From Fulvivirga ligni (GTDB lineage Bacteria; Bacteroidota; Bacteroidia; Cytophagales; Cyclobacteriaceae): 64,000 nucleotides of DNA. The stretch covers positions 124,001 through 188,000 of the forward strand of contig NZ_CP089979.1 of assembly GCF_021389935.1 (NCBI RefSeq), written 5' to 3'. Shown here one piece after another: positions 56,462 to 64,000 of the stretch. Position numbers and translations under genes: made by a program. The stretch's first letter is position 1. Each line of letters opens with the position of its first letter. The notes under the pieces were generated by a model, which did no database searches, was not told the origin of the DNA, and worked only from the letters and a program-made list of their open reading frames with translations.

Positions 56462-57136
56462 ATGGAAGCTAAAAAGACTAAAAAAGCTGACTTAAGAGGA
56501 AAATCAGGTCTTTTCTTCAACATAGGTCTGTTGCTTACCATGAGTCTCGTAGTTTTTGCATTTGAATTCAAAAAATACGATGACGGTGAGCAGTTAGACA
56601 TAAGTCAAGCGAGCGATGATTTTGAAGATTTGTTGGAAATTCCACCAACAGAACAGCCACCTCCCCCACCACCAAAGGTGCAGCAGCCTGAAATCATTGA
56701 GGTACCAGATGAAGAGGAAATCGAAGAAGAAATTGATGTGGACCTTGATGTGGAAATTACCGAAGAAGAAGTAATTGAAGACATTATTGTAGAAGAGGCT
56801 CCTGAAGAAGAAGTTGCTGAAGAAATCTTCCAAATTGTTGAAGATCCTGCAATGCCTCCTGGTGGGTATCCAGCATTCTACAAATTTGTTGGAGATAAGC
56901 TTAAATACCCTGCGCAAGCAAGAAGAATGGGTATCGAAGGTAAAGTTTTCGTTCAGTTCGTTGTAGATAAAGATGGTTCACTTACTGATGTAAAAGCAGT
57001 AAAAGGTATCGGAGCTGGTTGTGACGAAGAAGCTGTTAGAGTAATCAAAACAGCACCAAAATGGAGTCCTCCAAAGCAGCGTGGAAAACCTGTTAAGCAA
57101 AGAATTATTTTACCTATCACATTTAAGTTAGGTTAA
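56462..57136 (+). CDS. TonB family energy transducer
   Basis: 224 residues. A short cytoplasmic basic segment, one membrane helix (about 17-36), a Pro/Glu-rich periplasmic linker with PPPPPP and long acidic runs (about 55-130), and a C-terminal TonB domain (about 140-224: YPAQARRMGIEGKVFVQFVVDKDG and ILPITFKLG). It transmits the proton motive force through ExbB/ExbD to outer-membrane receptors. The linker is unusually acidic, with almost no Lys in the Pro-rich part, unlike the PK-rich linker of E. coli TonB. It stands alone with its own promoter and terminator. Confidence 0.9.
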   Translation: MEAKKTKKADLRGKSGLFFNIGLLLTMSLVVFAFEFKKYDDGEQLDISQASDDFEDLLEIPPTEQPPPPPPKVQQPEIIEVPDEEEIEEEIDVDLDVEITEEEVIEDIIVEEAPEEEVAEEIFQIVEDPAMPPGGYPAFYKFVGDKLKYPAQARRMGIEGKVFVQFVVDKDGSLTDVKAVKGIGAGCDEEAVRVIKTAPKWSPPKQRGKPVKQRIILPITFKLG

Positions 57137-57150
57137 GAATAAAGAAAATA

Positions 57151-57184
57151 AAAAAAGCTCGATGATTTTTCATCGAGCTTTTTT
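57151..57184. terminator. Bidirectional terminator after the TonB-like gene
   Basis: AAAAAAGCTCGATGA (57151-57165) pairs with TCATCGAGCTTTTTT (57170-57184) around a TTTT loop. A run on one side, T run on the other. It separates convergent genes. Confidence 0.92.
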
Positions 57185-57229
57185 TATGCCCTTTCCATAA
57201 TCATAACTGCCATCAGTTAATCAGTTGAA

Positions 57230-58399
57230 TTAGAATATAAATCCGATTACAAGACCAATCAGGATTATTACTGGCGGCGGAATCTTAGTAAACACCAGCA
57301 GTAAGAACGTAGCCAATGTTACTGATATATTTAAGGTATTTATCTGCAATGGTAAGAACATAAGTATAGCAGCAGACACCACCATACCAGCACTAGCTGC
57401 ATTGATGCCCTCCAGAGAAGCTTTTACGATCCTATATTTCTTTAGATTTTCCCAAAAACGTATGACAAAGAAGATGAGGAACGTTCCAGGTAGAAAGATA
57501 CCAATGGCTGCTGCCAGAGCACCAAGAATTTGGTAGCCGATACCATAATCATTCATAGAGATAGCTCCGATATAAGCGCAAAAGGAAAAAACCGGACCAG
57601 GTACTGACTGTACTAAAGCATAGCCTGACAAAAACTGCTCTGAAGTAAGATAGTGTTTGAACTCAACGAACTCACCATATAGAAAAGGAATTAACACCTG
57701 CCCACCGCCAAAAATCAAACTACCATTTCTATAAAAGTTTTCAAGAAGAAGTACCGGACGGAACCTTGTGAAATGTCCCATTATGGCTATAAAAACAAAA
57801 AATCCTGCCCATAACAGAAAGTTAGCCCAATGGATTTTTATACCCTTTTTCTCTTCAATAGGTTGTGCTTTATATTTTAGAGCCGTAAAAGCACCTCCAA
57901 TTAAAAGCATAATAGGAAAAGCGAAGGGTGACCCTGAACCGAAGAACAGTGAAGCTATAAATGACAGCACCCATAACATGGCAGCTGTCTTAGTTTTTAT
58001 AACCTTTTGAGAGATCCTTAAGCCTGCAAAGCCTACAAAACCTACGGCCATCGGCTGTATGAAACGGGTAAACTCTGTAGATTCTAATGAAGAAATGGTA
58101 ATTCCAGCCACCGTCATAATAGTAACGGCGGGGATCATCCACACAAGCAAGGTTAAATATGCCAGGTTGGGACCACCTATTTTAAAACCTATTGCAGTAA
58201 CGGTTTGCGTGGAAGTAGGACCTGGAAGTATTTGACAGAGAGCATTTAACTCGATCAAATCTTCCTCCGTTAGATATCCTCTTTTCTTCACCATGAGGTC
58301 AAACATCATGGCTATATGAGCCTGAGGGCCGCCAAAAGCACTAACAGCCAATAAGAGAACGTCCCTCAGGAAAATGAAATATCTAACTCGCTTAAACAA
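57230..58399 (-). CDS. chrA: Chromate transporter (CHR) family protein, long form
   Basis: 389 residues with ten or so membrane segments in two homologous halves. The first half carries SAFGGPQAHIAMMFD and NALCQILPGPTSTQTVTAIGF, and the second SLIFGGGQVLIPFLYGEFV and GYALVQSVPGPVFSFCAYIGA. The paired FGGP/FGGG and PGP motifs define CHR proteins. These export chromate or related oxyanions, but many chromosomal members have no proven substrate. It starts 10 bases after the oxygenase gene and is probably co-transcribed with it. Confidence 0.88.
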   Translation of the reverse strand: MFKRVRYFIFLRDVLLLAVSAFGGPQAHIAMMFDLMVKKRGYLTEEDLIELNALCQILPGPTSTQTVTAIGFKIGGPNLAYLTLLVWMIPAVTIMTVAGITISSLESTEFTRFIQPMAVGFVGFAGLRISQKVIKTKTAAMLWVLSFIASLFFGSGSPFAFPIMLLIGGAFTALKYKAQPIEEKKGIKIHWANFLLWAGFFVFIAIMGHFTRFRPVLLLENFYRNGSLIFGGGQVLIPFLYGEFVEFKHYLTSEQFLSGYALVQSVPGPVFSFCAYIGAISMNDYGIGYQILGALAAAIGIFLPGTFLIFFVIRFWENLKKYRIVKASLEGINAASAGMVVSAAILMFLPLQINTLNISVTLATFLLLVFTKIPPPVIILIGLVIGFIF

Positions 58400-58409
58400 G
58401 AGTTAAAAT

Positions 58410-59381
58410 TTACTTTTTAAGCCCTATCTCTGCCAGTCTTTGATTTAAAAATTCACCAGCAGTAATATCTTCAAACTCTTTTGGATTATTCGCATCAATA
58501 CAGCTATCCAAACAAGTAAGATCCATTTCAGATCTTGGGTGCATAAAGAACGGGATAGAATATCTTGAAGTGGTCATCTGATCCTTTGGAGGGTTCACCA
58601 CTCTGTGAATAGTAGACTTCAATTTCTTATTAGTTAACCTTTCAAGCATGTCTCCTACGTTCACTACAAGCTGCTCAGGAAGCGCAGTAATAGGAATCCA
58701 CTCTCCATCTCTTCTTAACACTTGCAATCCATCTGCACTTGCACCCATTAACAAGGTAATAAGGTTTATATCTCCATGTTCAGCTGCTCTAACGGCATCA
58801 TCAGGGACCTCATCAGGGTTTTCTATAGGGAAGTAATGAATTGGTCTTAAAATGCTATTACCATTCTTTACTCTGCTATCAAAATAATTTTCCTCAAGGC
58901 CAAGATAAAGGGCTATCGCTCTTAACATCTCAACTCCGGTCTGCTCTAGTCTTTTGTAAACTTCTACACCTATCTCCAATAACTCCGGAACCTCATCCAC
59001 ACTTACGTTATCAGGATATTCACTTTTTATCGGGTCTCCATCTGTCACTTCCTGACCTACATGGAAAAATTCCTTTAAGTCACCAGTCTTACGACCTTTA
59101 GCATGCTCCTTCCCTTTTCCAATGTAACCGCGCTGACCTGCTAAGCCAGGAATTTCATATTTCTCTTTTACTCCGTCAGCCAGAGAGAAGAATTTCTTAA
59201 TAGCCGCATAAAGTTTCTCGGAAAGTTCATCAGTAAGGTAATGCCCTTTGATAGCTACAAAACCTATATTATTGTAAGCATTCCCTAGATCCTCTACAAA
59301 CTTCTTTCTTTTAGCCTCGTCTCCACCTGTGAAATCATTCAAATTTAGTGAAGGCACCTCATCATATAATATATCTGGCAT
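58410..59381 (-). CDS. 2-oxoglutarate/Fe(II) oxygenase, isopenicillin-N-synthase-like
   Basis: 323 residues. The N-terminal DIOX_N region (PSLNLNDFTG ... NIGFVAIKGHYL) and the C-terminal jelly roll hold the facial triad HGDINLITLL (His and Asp) plus the second His in STIHRVVNP, and the co-substrate motif RYSIPFF (RxS). This places it among the plant/bacterial 2OG oxygenases. The substrate is unknown. It is followed by the CHR gene. A 75-base gap separates it from the chemosensory genes. Confidence 0.9.
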   Translation of the reverse strand: MPDILYDEVPSLNLNDFTGGDEAKRKKFVEDLGNAYNNIGFVAIKGHYLTDELSEKLYAAIKKFFSLADGVKEKYEIPGLAGQRGYIGKGKEHAKGRKTGDLKEFFHVGQEVTDGDPIKSEYPDNVSVDEVPELLEIGVEVYKRLEQTGVEMLRAIALYLGLEENYFDSRVKNGNSILRPIHYFPIENPDEVPDDAVRAAEHGDINLITLLMGASADGLQVLRRDGEWIPITALPEQLVVNVGDMLERLTNKKLKSTIHRVVNPPKDQMTTSRYSIPFFMHPRSEMDLTCLDSCIDANNPKEFEDITAGEFLNQRLAEIGLKK

Positions 59382-59456
59382 AGTAGTTCACGTTTTAGTT
59401 TAACATTGCTAAAATAAGGTAAATATTCATGAATTCAACGGATGGATGCCGGTAAA

Positions 59457-60089
59457 CTACAGTTTTAGCAGCCTGAAATCATCCTTGTTAATTTCTCTTA
59501 TAAGGTGTAAAATCTTTTCCATATTTGGAATGTCAAATATGAGAATCATAGGCAGACTTATTTGGCTTTCACTCGGCATAAATAGTGCATTAACTGTAAA
59601 TAGCACTGGGCGTGTTACATCTAAATCTAAAAGCAGCTCATTCCCCTTTAAAGAATCCCTATAAATGGGTTGCATTGGCACTGAACCGTAAATATTTACC
59701 TTCAAGAAATTGGCCAGATGAGTCACCATAGTGCCTGTAAGGATATTACTCCATTCCAAAAGCAGTGACTCTCTCATTTTTTTAGAAGGTTGAATTCTTT
59801 TGAAGAATATGGATTCAACCTTGCTCATGTGTTCATCAGAAAACAGCAATAAAGTATGAGCATAAATATCTCCCTTTACCTCGGACTGAATAATGACTTC
59901 TACGTTATTTTGAATTAGGAGCTCTTCAAGCGCCGTCTTGCTTTCGGCTTCTTTCAGCTCAGGAACATTGATCAACACCTCTTCTTTTGAAATTTTCGCA
60001 AAAGAATCAGCCGCCTTGGCCAAAATGATATTCATCAATTCCTTTAATATATCTTTTTCCAGTGAAGTCATATTATGTAAAAGCATCAT
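59457..60089 (-). CDS. cheC: CheC-like phosphatase of the chemotaxis operon
   Basis: 210 residues. Two CheC-type active-site helices are visible, each with the E-x-x-N pattern: LKELMNIILAKAADSFAK near the front and LLEWSNILTGTMVTHLANFL near the middle. Both glutamate-asparagine pairs are intact, so phosphatase activity on CheY-P is plausible. The protein is translated last in the minus-strand operon, 5 bases after the CheA stop. The fourth Met-like position (MTSLEKDILK, base 60071) is a reasonable alternative start. CheD is not visible. Confidence 0.75.
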   Translation of the reverse strand: MMLLHNMTSLEKDILKELMNIILAKAADSFAKISKEEVLINVPELKEAESKTALEELLIQNNVEVIIQSEVKGDIYAHTLLLFSDEHMSKVESIFFKRIQPSKKMRESLLLEWSNILTGTMVTHLANFLKVNIYGSVPMQPIYRDSLKGNELLLDLDVTRPVLFTVNALFMPSESQISLPMILIFDIPNMEKILHLIREINKDDFRLLKL

Positions 60090-60094
60090 GCTAA

Positions 60095-61735
60095 TTAAAA
60101 TTGTACTGTACTCTCTCTTTGTTCATAAATTTTCGCAATGCTGGCCACATCCAGCACATAACATATCTCACCAGAACTAAGCAAGGTTATGCCACTGAAT
60201 AACTCACTGTCATCCAATGGCTTCTGTAATGGTTTAATCATTATCTCCTGCTGCCTATACATCTGATCTACAATAAGGCCATACTTCCGGTTGTTATACC
60301 AAACTATAACTATATCAATGGCCTCACGTCTGAGGTTGATCATATTCACATTGGGCTCTTCTGAAAACAGAAAATCATGTAAATAAATGAGTGGAATCCT
60401 TTCTTCTCTATAATCCAGTATAAGCTCACCGCTTAGATGATGTATTTCCTGCTGCTTAGCGGTATGCACCGAAAACAAATTCAGCAATGGAACTGCAAAA
60501 TGGTCCTGATCTACTTTAAATAATAGCGCCGCTTTCACTGAAAGTGATATAGGTAACGACATCTTAAAGGTGGTTTTCTTACCAACCTCTGAGAGGATTT
60601 TAAGATCGCCACCAATGGAGTCAATTACATTTTTCACGATATCTAACCCTACGCCGCGGCCTGCAAACTCTGTTATTTTAGAAGCCATGGAGAATCCTGA
60701 CATGAAAAGTAAACCCAGGGCCTCATCATCATTTAAAGATTTAGCCTTTTGCTGAGTGATCAGTTTTTTATCAACTGCCTTCTTTTTAATGGCACTGGGA
60801 TCTATTCCACGACCATCATCAGTAGTAGAAATAATAACCTGCCCCTTTTCGCTGGTAGCTTTAATCCTTAATAAACCTTCTTCTTTCTTTCCATGTTTTG
60901 CCCTTTCCTCCGTTGATTCAATGCCATGGATCACAGCATTTCTTATCAGGTGAATCATAACATCTGAAATCACGGAGAGCACATTTCTATCAATAGTAGT
61001 ATCTGCACCTTCTAGAACAAGGTTGATCTTCTTGCCTTCACTAGTAGCTATATCACGAACTATACGAGGAAATTTATTAAACAATGAGCTCACCGTTACC
61101 AATCTGGCCGTCATGATACTTTCCTGTATGCGGTCAGCAATACGAAAGATGTTTGAAATATTATTGCTCACTTGTGGATTATTGGCAGCTTCTGCGAATT
61201 GCACCAGTAAATCTCTACCAGTATTTAACTCTCCAACAAGGTTCAGGAGATCATCCAGACGCTTTAAAGAAATGGAAACCGTGTCTGAAAAATGAATTTT
61301 ACTTGATGTAAATTCACTCTTTTCTTCTTCAATCTTTATTAACTCTGTAGGCTCGTTTTGAATAATGGCATTGATCTGATTAATCAAATCAGCATCTACC
61401 TCCTGTAATTTGGGCTCGTTGATATTAGTAATCAAATAACCCATGTGATCTATACCTCTGAAGATGACAGAGGTATTATTCCCTTGAAAAGTAATTTCTT
61501 TATCTCGAATGGCACTAAAAACATTCTCCAACGCATGAGCTAAAGTGGAGATAGCATCAAGTTTCATCGCAGCCGTATTGGCCTTCATATTGTGCAGTAA
61601 CCGGAAGATATCAGCAATCAACTCTTCGTTGCCTGGTGATTTCTCCAGATTAACAATGCCAGATGAAATTTGATCGTAGCTCTGCTGTGTTTCAGCCAGA
61701 AATATTGCTCTTAGTTCCTTTTCTCGATTAGTCAT
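60095..61735 (-). CDS. cheA: Chemotaxis histidine kinase CheA, short form
   Basis: 546 residues. The P1 (HPt) domain has the phosphoacceptor His48 in RLLHNMKANTAAMKLDA. There is no clear P2 domain. P3 dimerisation follows (about 150-230), then the P4 ATPase domain with HLIRNAVIHGIE, DDGRGIDPSAI and GRGVGLDIVKNVIDSIGG, then a P5 CheW-like domain from about 405. It autophosphorylates and passes the phosphate to CheY. It lies 4 bases after the CheY stop and 5 before CheC. Without P2 it must contact CheY through P1 or P4, as in some other Bacteroidota kinases. Confidence 0.93.
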   Translation of the reverse strand: MTNREKELRAIFLAETQQSYDQISSGIVNLEKSPGNEELIADIFRLLHNMKANTAAMKLDAISTLAHALENVFSAIRDKEITFQGNNTSVIFRGIDHMGYLITNINEPKLQEVDADLINQINAIIQNEPTELIKIEEEKSEFTSSKIHFSDTVSISLKRLDDLLNLVGELNTGRDLLVQFAEAANNPQVSNNISNIFRIADRIQESIMTARLVTVSSLFNKFPRIVRDIATSEGKKINLVLEGADTTIDRNVLSVISDVMIHLIRNAVIHGIESTEERAKHGKKEEGLLRIKATSEKGQVIISTTDDGRGIDPSAIKKKAVDKKLITQQKAKSLNDDEALGLLFMSGFSMASKITEFAGRGVGLDIVKNVIDSIGGDLKILSEVGKKTTFKMSLPISLSVKAALLFKVDQDHFAVPLLNLFSVHTAKQQEIHHLSGELILDYREERIPLIYLHDFLFSEEPNVNMINLRREAIDIVIVWYNNRKYGLIVDQMYRQQEIMIKPLQKPLDDSELFSGITLLSSGEICYVLDVASIAKIYEQRESTVQF

Positions 61736-61739
61736 GAAC

Positions 61740-62102
61740 CTACATGAAGACGTTGTTAATTACTTTCACCACCTCTTCATCTTCAAAAGGTTTTGTAATG
61801 TAAGCTGCAGCACCTATTTCTTCCGCCTGCTTTACTATACTCTCTTGCCCCACGGCACTTACCACTACTACTTTCTGGTCTGGTCTGTTCTGTTTGATTG
61901 TTTTTAAAACATCGAGACCGGAATTATCAGGTAAAATTAAATCTAATGTTACCAGATCAGGCTGATCGTCCTTTGCGCACTGAATAGCCTCTTGTCCGCT
62001 GGCCGCTTCATTTACCACAGTATATCCCGCATCTTCAAGAATAATTCTCAAAACTGCGCGCATGTAATAAGAGTCATCGACCACTAGAATGTTTTTACTC
62101 AT
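61740..62102 (-). CDS. cheY: Single-domain response regulator CheY
   Basis: 120 residues. The receiver fold has the acid pair Asp9/Asp10, the phosphorylated Asp54 (VTLDLILP), Ser82 (VVVVSAVG) and Lys104 (YITKPFE). It receives phosphate from CheA and binds an output partner, which here cannot be a flagellar switch because no flagellar genes are seen in the window. A link with gliding machinery is inferred. Confidence 0.95.
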   Translation of the reverse strand: MSKNILVVDDSYYMRAVLRIILEDAGYTVVNEAASGQEAIQCAKDDQPDLVTLDLILPDNSGLDVLKTIKQNRPDQKVVVVSAVGQESIVKQAEEIGAAAYITKPFEDEEVVKVINNVFM

Positions 62103-62123
62103 AACTTATTTTCTTAACAATAA

Positions 62124-62639
62124 TTATTTTGATATCTGTCTTATTTCACTTTCTGACAATACTTTAAGAATATCAAGGAGGATAATGAGATCACCTCCTA
62201 CAGCCTTCCCTACACCATCAATAAACCTGTTTCTTATTTTCGCTTTCTCTACCACATCAGCTGAGCGATCGATTTGAGAATCAGTTAAAATCAATGTATT
62301 AGGAACTTCATTTACTGTGAAACCTATGGTGTAAGTGTCAGCATCTATCACAATGGTATAGGTTTTACTATTTAAACCACTATTTAAACTAAGAACCGGC
62401 TTCATATTGAAACGCTCCTCTAAATCAACAATGGCAATAAGTTCACCTCTCACATTAGCCACCCCCTTAATAAAAGAAGGTGTGCGAGGCATTTTAGAAA
62501 CTTTTGGCGTAACAGCCACTTCCTTCACATGCTCTATTTTAACAGCATGGTGCTCACCACCCAAGACAAACGTGACGAACTGGTAGCTCTGCTCTTCTTT
62601 GACTTTTTTAGCCTTTGCTGCAACCTCCTTTACACTCAT
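62124..62639 (-). CDS. cheW: Chemotaxis coupling protein CheW
   Basis: 171 residues. A CheW domain (about 18-160) with YQFVTFVLGGEHHAVKIEHVKEVA, RTPSFIKGVANVRGELIAIVDLEERFN and a conserved VDGVG-like close (FIDGVGKAVGGDLIILLDI). It bridges the MCP and CheA. Its stop is 21 bases upstream of CheY and its start 2 bases after the MCP stop, a typical tight operon. Confidence 0.94.
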   Translation of the reverse strand: MSVKEVAAKAKKVKEEQSYQFVTFVLGGEHHAVKIEHVKEVAVTPKVSKMPRTPSFIKGVANVRGELIAIVDLEERFNMKPVLSLNSGLNSKTYTIVIDADTYTIGFTVNEVPNTLILTDSQIDRSADVVEKAKIRNRFIDGVGKAVGGDLIILLDILKVLSESEIRQISK

Positions 62640-62641
62640 GG

Positions 62642-64000
62642 CTATTTCTTACCTCCCTTGGTGTTCTTTCTAGTCGTAGCTGGCTTAGTAGTCTTCGAAC
62701 CAGTACCTGTCACTTTTTTAGATCGAGGTGTAGAAGTCGAATCTTTCTTAGGTGTAGCAGTTGTCTTTTTGGTCGCTGCGGATGCCTTTGTAGATTTTGG
62801 TTTCTCTGCCGGCTTTTCCTTAGCATCTGACATTTTAGACGCCATCAATCTCTTGGATGGAGATGAGATAGCTCTACTTTGATTACCACCTTTATTCAAA
62901 GTACTGGAAGTTCCCTTTAGCACGCTCGAACTGGTTTTAGGAGAAACCTCTCTTATTGTTCTTCGAGACACGCTAATATTAGCCCTTTTACTAATAATCT
63001 GTGGAGAGAAGTAGTCGCCATTATTATTTTGGTATAACCTGAACGCAGCAATACCCATCTGTAAGTCTTCTGCAATGAATTTCATGTTCTGGCTAGACTC
63101 AGTAAACTCTTCCATTGAAATAGATAATTGCTGAGCTGTAGTAGCAACACCATCCGTGGTAGAAGCTGTTTGTTCAGCGATATCCACTACCTCTTCCACA
63201 TATTTCACTACATCAGAAATCTTTTTCTTTTGTAACTCAGTGGCCACCTTAATGTCTTCTGCTGTTTCCAATGTTTTACTACTTGAATCAGCAATGTTTT
63301 TAAAGGCTTCCGTGGCTTCGAATGTAGCTTGCTTACCTTTATCAACCATCTCTGTCATATTAACAATAGCCGTAGATGCAGACGATGAATCTTTCTTTAC
63401 ATCTGCTACCAGTGTTTCAATTTCATTAGCAGACTTCCTGGAACCCTCAGCAAGTTTTCTGATCTCTTCCGCTACTACGGCGAAACCTTTACCTGCTTCT
63501 CCTGCACGAGCAGCCTCGATCGCTGCGTTAAGTGCAAGTAGGTTGGTTTGAGCAGAGATGTCGGTGATTACACCAAGGTATTTAGAAATTTCCTGAGAAC
63601 GCTCACTTAAGATTTCAATGGTTTTTGTAGTTAAAGCTGCTGAAGCAGAAATTTGCTCCATGTTTTTCACCACCTGCGAAACCGTTTTCATACCCATCTG
63701 AGAAGTGTTCACACCCAGTGCTGCAGCATTGTTCACAATTTCTGCTTTTCGTGCCGTCTCTTCAGTCACGGTCATGATTTCCTCTATCAATTTAAAGGCC
63801 TGATCCGTTTTACCCGCCTGATTCTTAGCACCTTCCGCCATTTCCTGCATAGAGATTGCCACATCAACCGTAATTTCATTCATATCCAGACCTTTGGCAG
63901 CCATCTCCTCTGAGGACTCACCCACTACCATCGAACTCTCGTTGATATTCAATAGAAGGGTATTCAAATTACTTACCGCAGTGTTAAGTGCATTTGACAT
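62642..64000 (-). CDS. Methyl-accepting chemotaxis protein, C-terminal part, with basic tail (5' end outside window)
   Basis: The frame is open at the right edge; the Met at 64000 is internal or fortuitous, so the sensor part is missing. About 320 residues form the four-helix coiled-coil signalling domain, with the hairpin tip [34 protein letters not shown] conserved for CheW and CheA contacts. It is followed by about 130 residues of Ser/Thr/Lys/Pro-rich tail instead of the usual short end; the last 77 residues have 23 Lys/Arg and 4 Asp/Glu by my hand count. No NWETF-like CheR tether is present. It is the first visible gene of the operon. Confidence 0.92.
   Translation of the reverse strand: MSNALNTAVSNLNTLLLNINESSMVVGESSEEMAAKGLDMNEITVDVAISMQEMAEGAKNQAGKTDQAFKLIEEIMTVTEETARKAEIVNNAAALGVNTSQMGMKTVSQVVKNMEQISASAALTTKTIEILSERSQEISKYLGVITDISAQTNLLALNAAIEAARAGEAGKGFAVVAEEIRKLAEGSRKSANEIETLVADVKKDSSSASTAIVNMTEMVDKGKQATFEATEAFKNIADSSSKTLETAEDIKVATELQKKKISDVVKYVEEVVDIAEQTASTTDGVATTAQQLSISMEEFTESSQNMKFIAEDLQMGIAAFRLYQNNNGDYFSPQIISKRANISVSRRTIREVSPKTSSSVLKGTSSTLNKGGNQSRAISSPSKRLMASKMSDAKEKPAEKPKSTKASAATKKTTATPKKDSTSTPRSKKVTGTGSKTTKPATTRKNTKGGKK

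Noticed and set aside
1-64000. Mobile elements, tRNA genes and phage genes
   Set aside because: None seen: no transposase, integrase or phage motifs, no cloverleaf with a CCA end, and no change of base composition along the window that I could notice.

Overview
The window is a chromosomal segment of a member of the Bacteroidota, most likely a gliding, non-flagellated marine Cytophagales (a Fulvivirga/Marivirga/Roseivirga-like organism; this rank is inferred from gene content, not from any search). The evidence is a full-length SprA gliding/type IX secretion translocon, a protein with a type IX C-terminal sorting domain, DUF families largely confined to Bacteroidota (DUF4292, DUF4837, DUF1599), the order ruvA-sprA-gcvH, a SusB-type GH97 enzyme, lack of Shine-Dalgarno sequences, and several promoters of the Bacteroidota form TAnnTTTG. 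No rRNA, tRNA, CRISPR array, insertion sequence or prophage gene was seen. Gene density is high, and no gene-free stretch exceeds 300 bases.

Layout. 1-2843: an electron-transfer group (the end of an FAD/NAD(P) oxidoreductase, a membrane polyferredoxin, a small membrane protein). 2849-8610: a TPR sensor kinase, then a WG-repeat protein with an NfeD-FloA membrane-microdomain pair. 8857-13035: small proteins, a DUF817 membrane protein and a SusB-like alpha-glucosidase. 13115-16323: cytochrome c, Sco, a HemJ-like protein, a MOSC protein and a Crp-type regulator. 16318-20398: a tightly overlapping four-gene glycosyltransferase operon. 20536-25198: prolyl-tRNA synthetase, a Ser/Arg-rich exported protein and an OmpP1/FadL-like porin.

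25238-33370 carries aroK, a DoxX/MauE protein, a duplicated DUF1599 protein, folP-cdaA (folate and c-di-AMP), and divergent kbl/threonine dehydrogenase genes which together convert threonine to glycine and acetyl-CoA, then a T9SS cargo protein. 33650-44058 holds a crotonase and a long co-oriented envelope cluster: flippase, sugar nucleotidyltransferase, TPR protein, DUF4292 lipoprotein, EnvC-like amidase activator, TatA, GatA and a LysM lytic transglycosylase. 44227-57136 holds a DUF4837 lipoprotein, malic enzyme, ruvA, sprA, gcvH, a VanZ-like protein and a TonB protein. 57230-64000, on the minus strand, holds a chromate-transporter-family protein, a 2-oxoglutarate oxygenase and a compact chemosensory operon (MCP, CheW, CheY, CheA, CheC), plausibly steering gliding.

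The most striking observations are a frameshift at a run of seven A in ruvA that removes the RuvB-binding domain while its coding sequence survives intact in the next frame; a strongly basic, histone-H1-like tail on the chemoreceptor; a LytM domain that has lost its metal ligands; a Lys/Pro-repeat protein upstream of kbl; and the unassigned four-gene glycosyltransferase operon.
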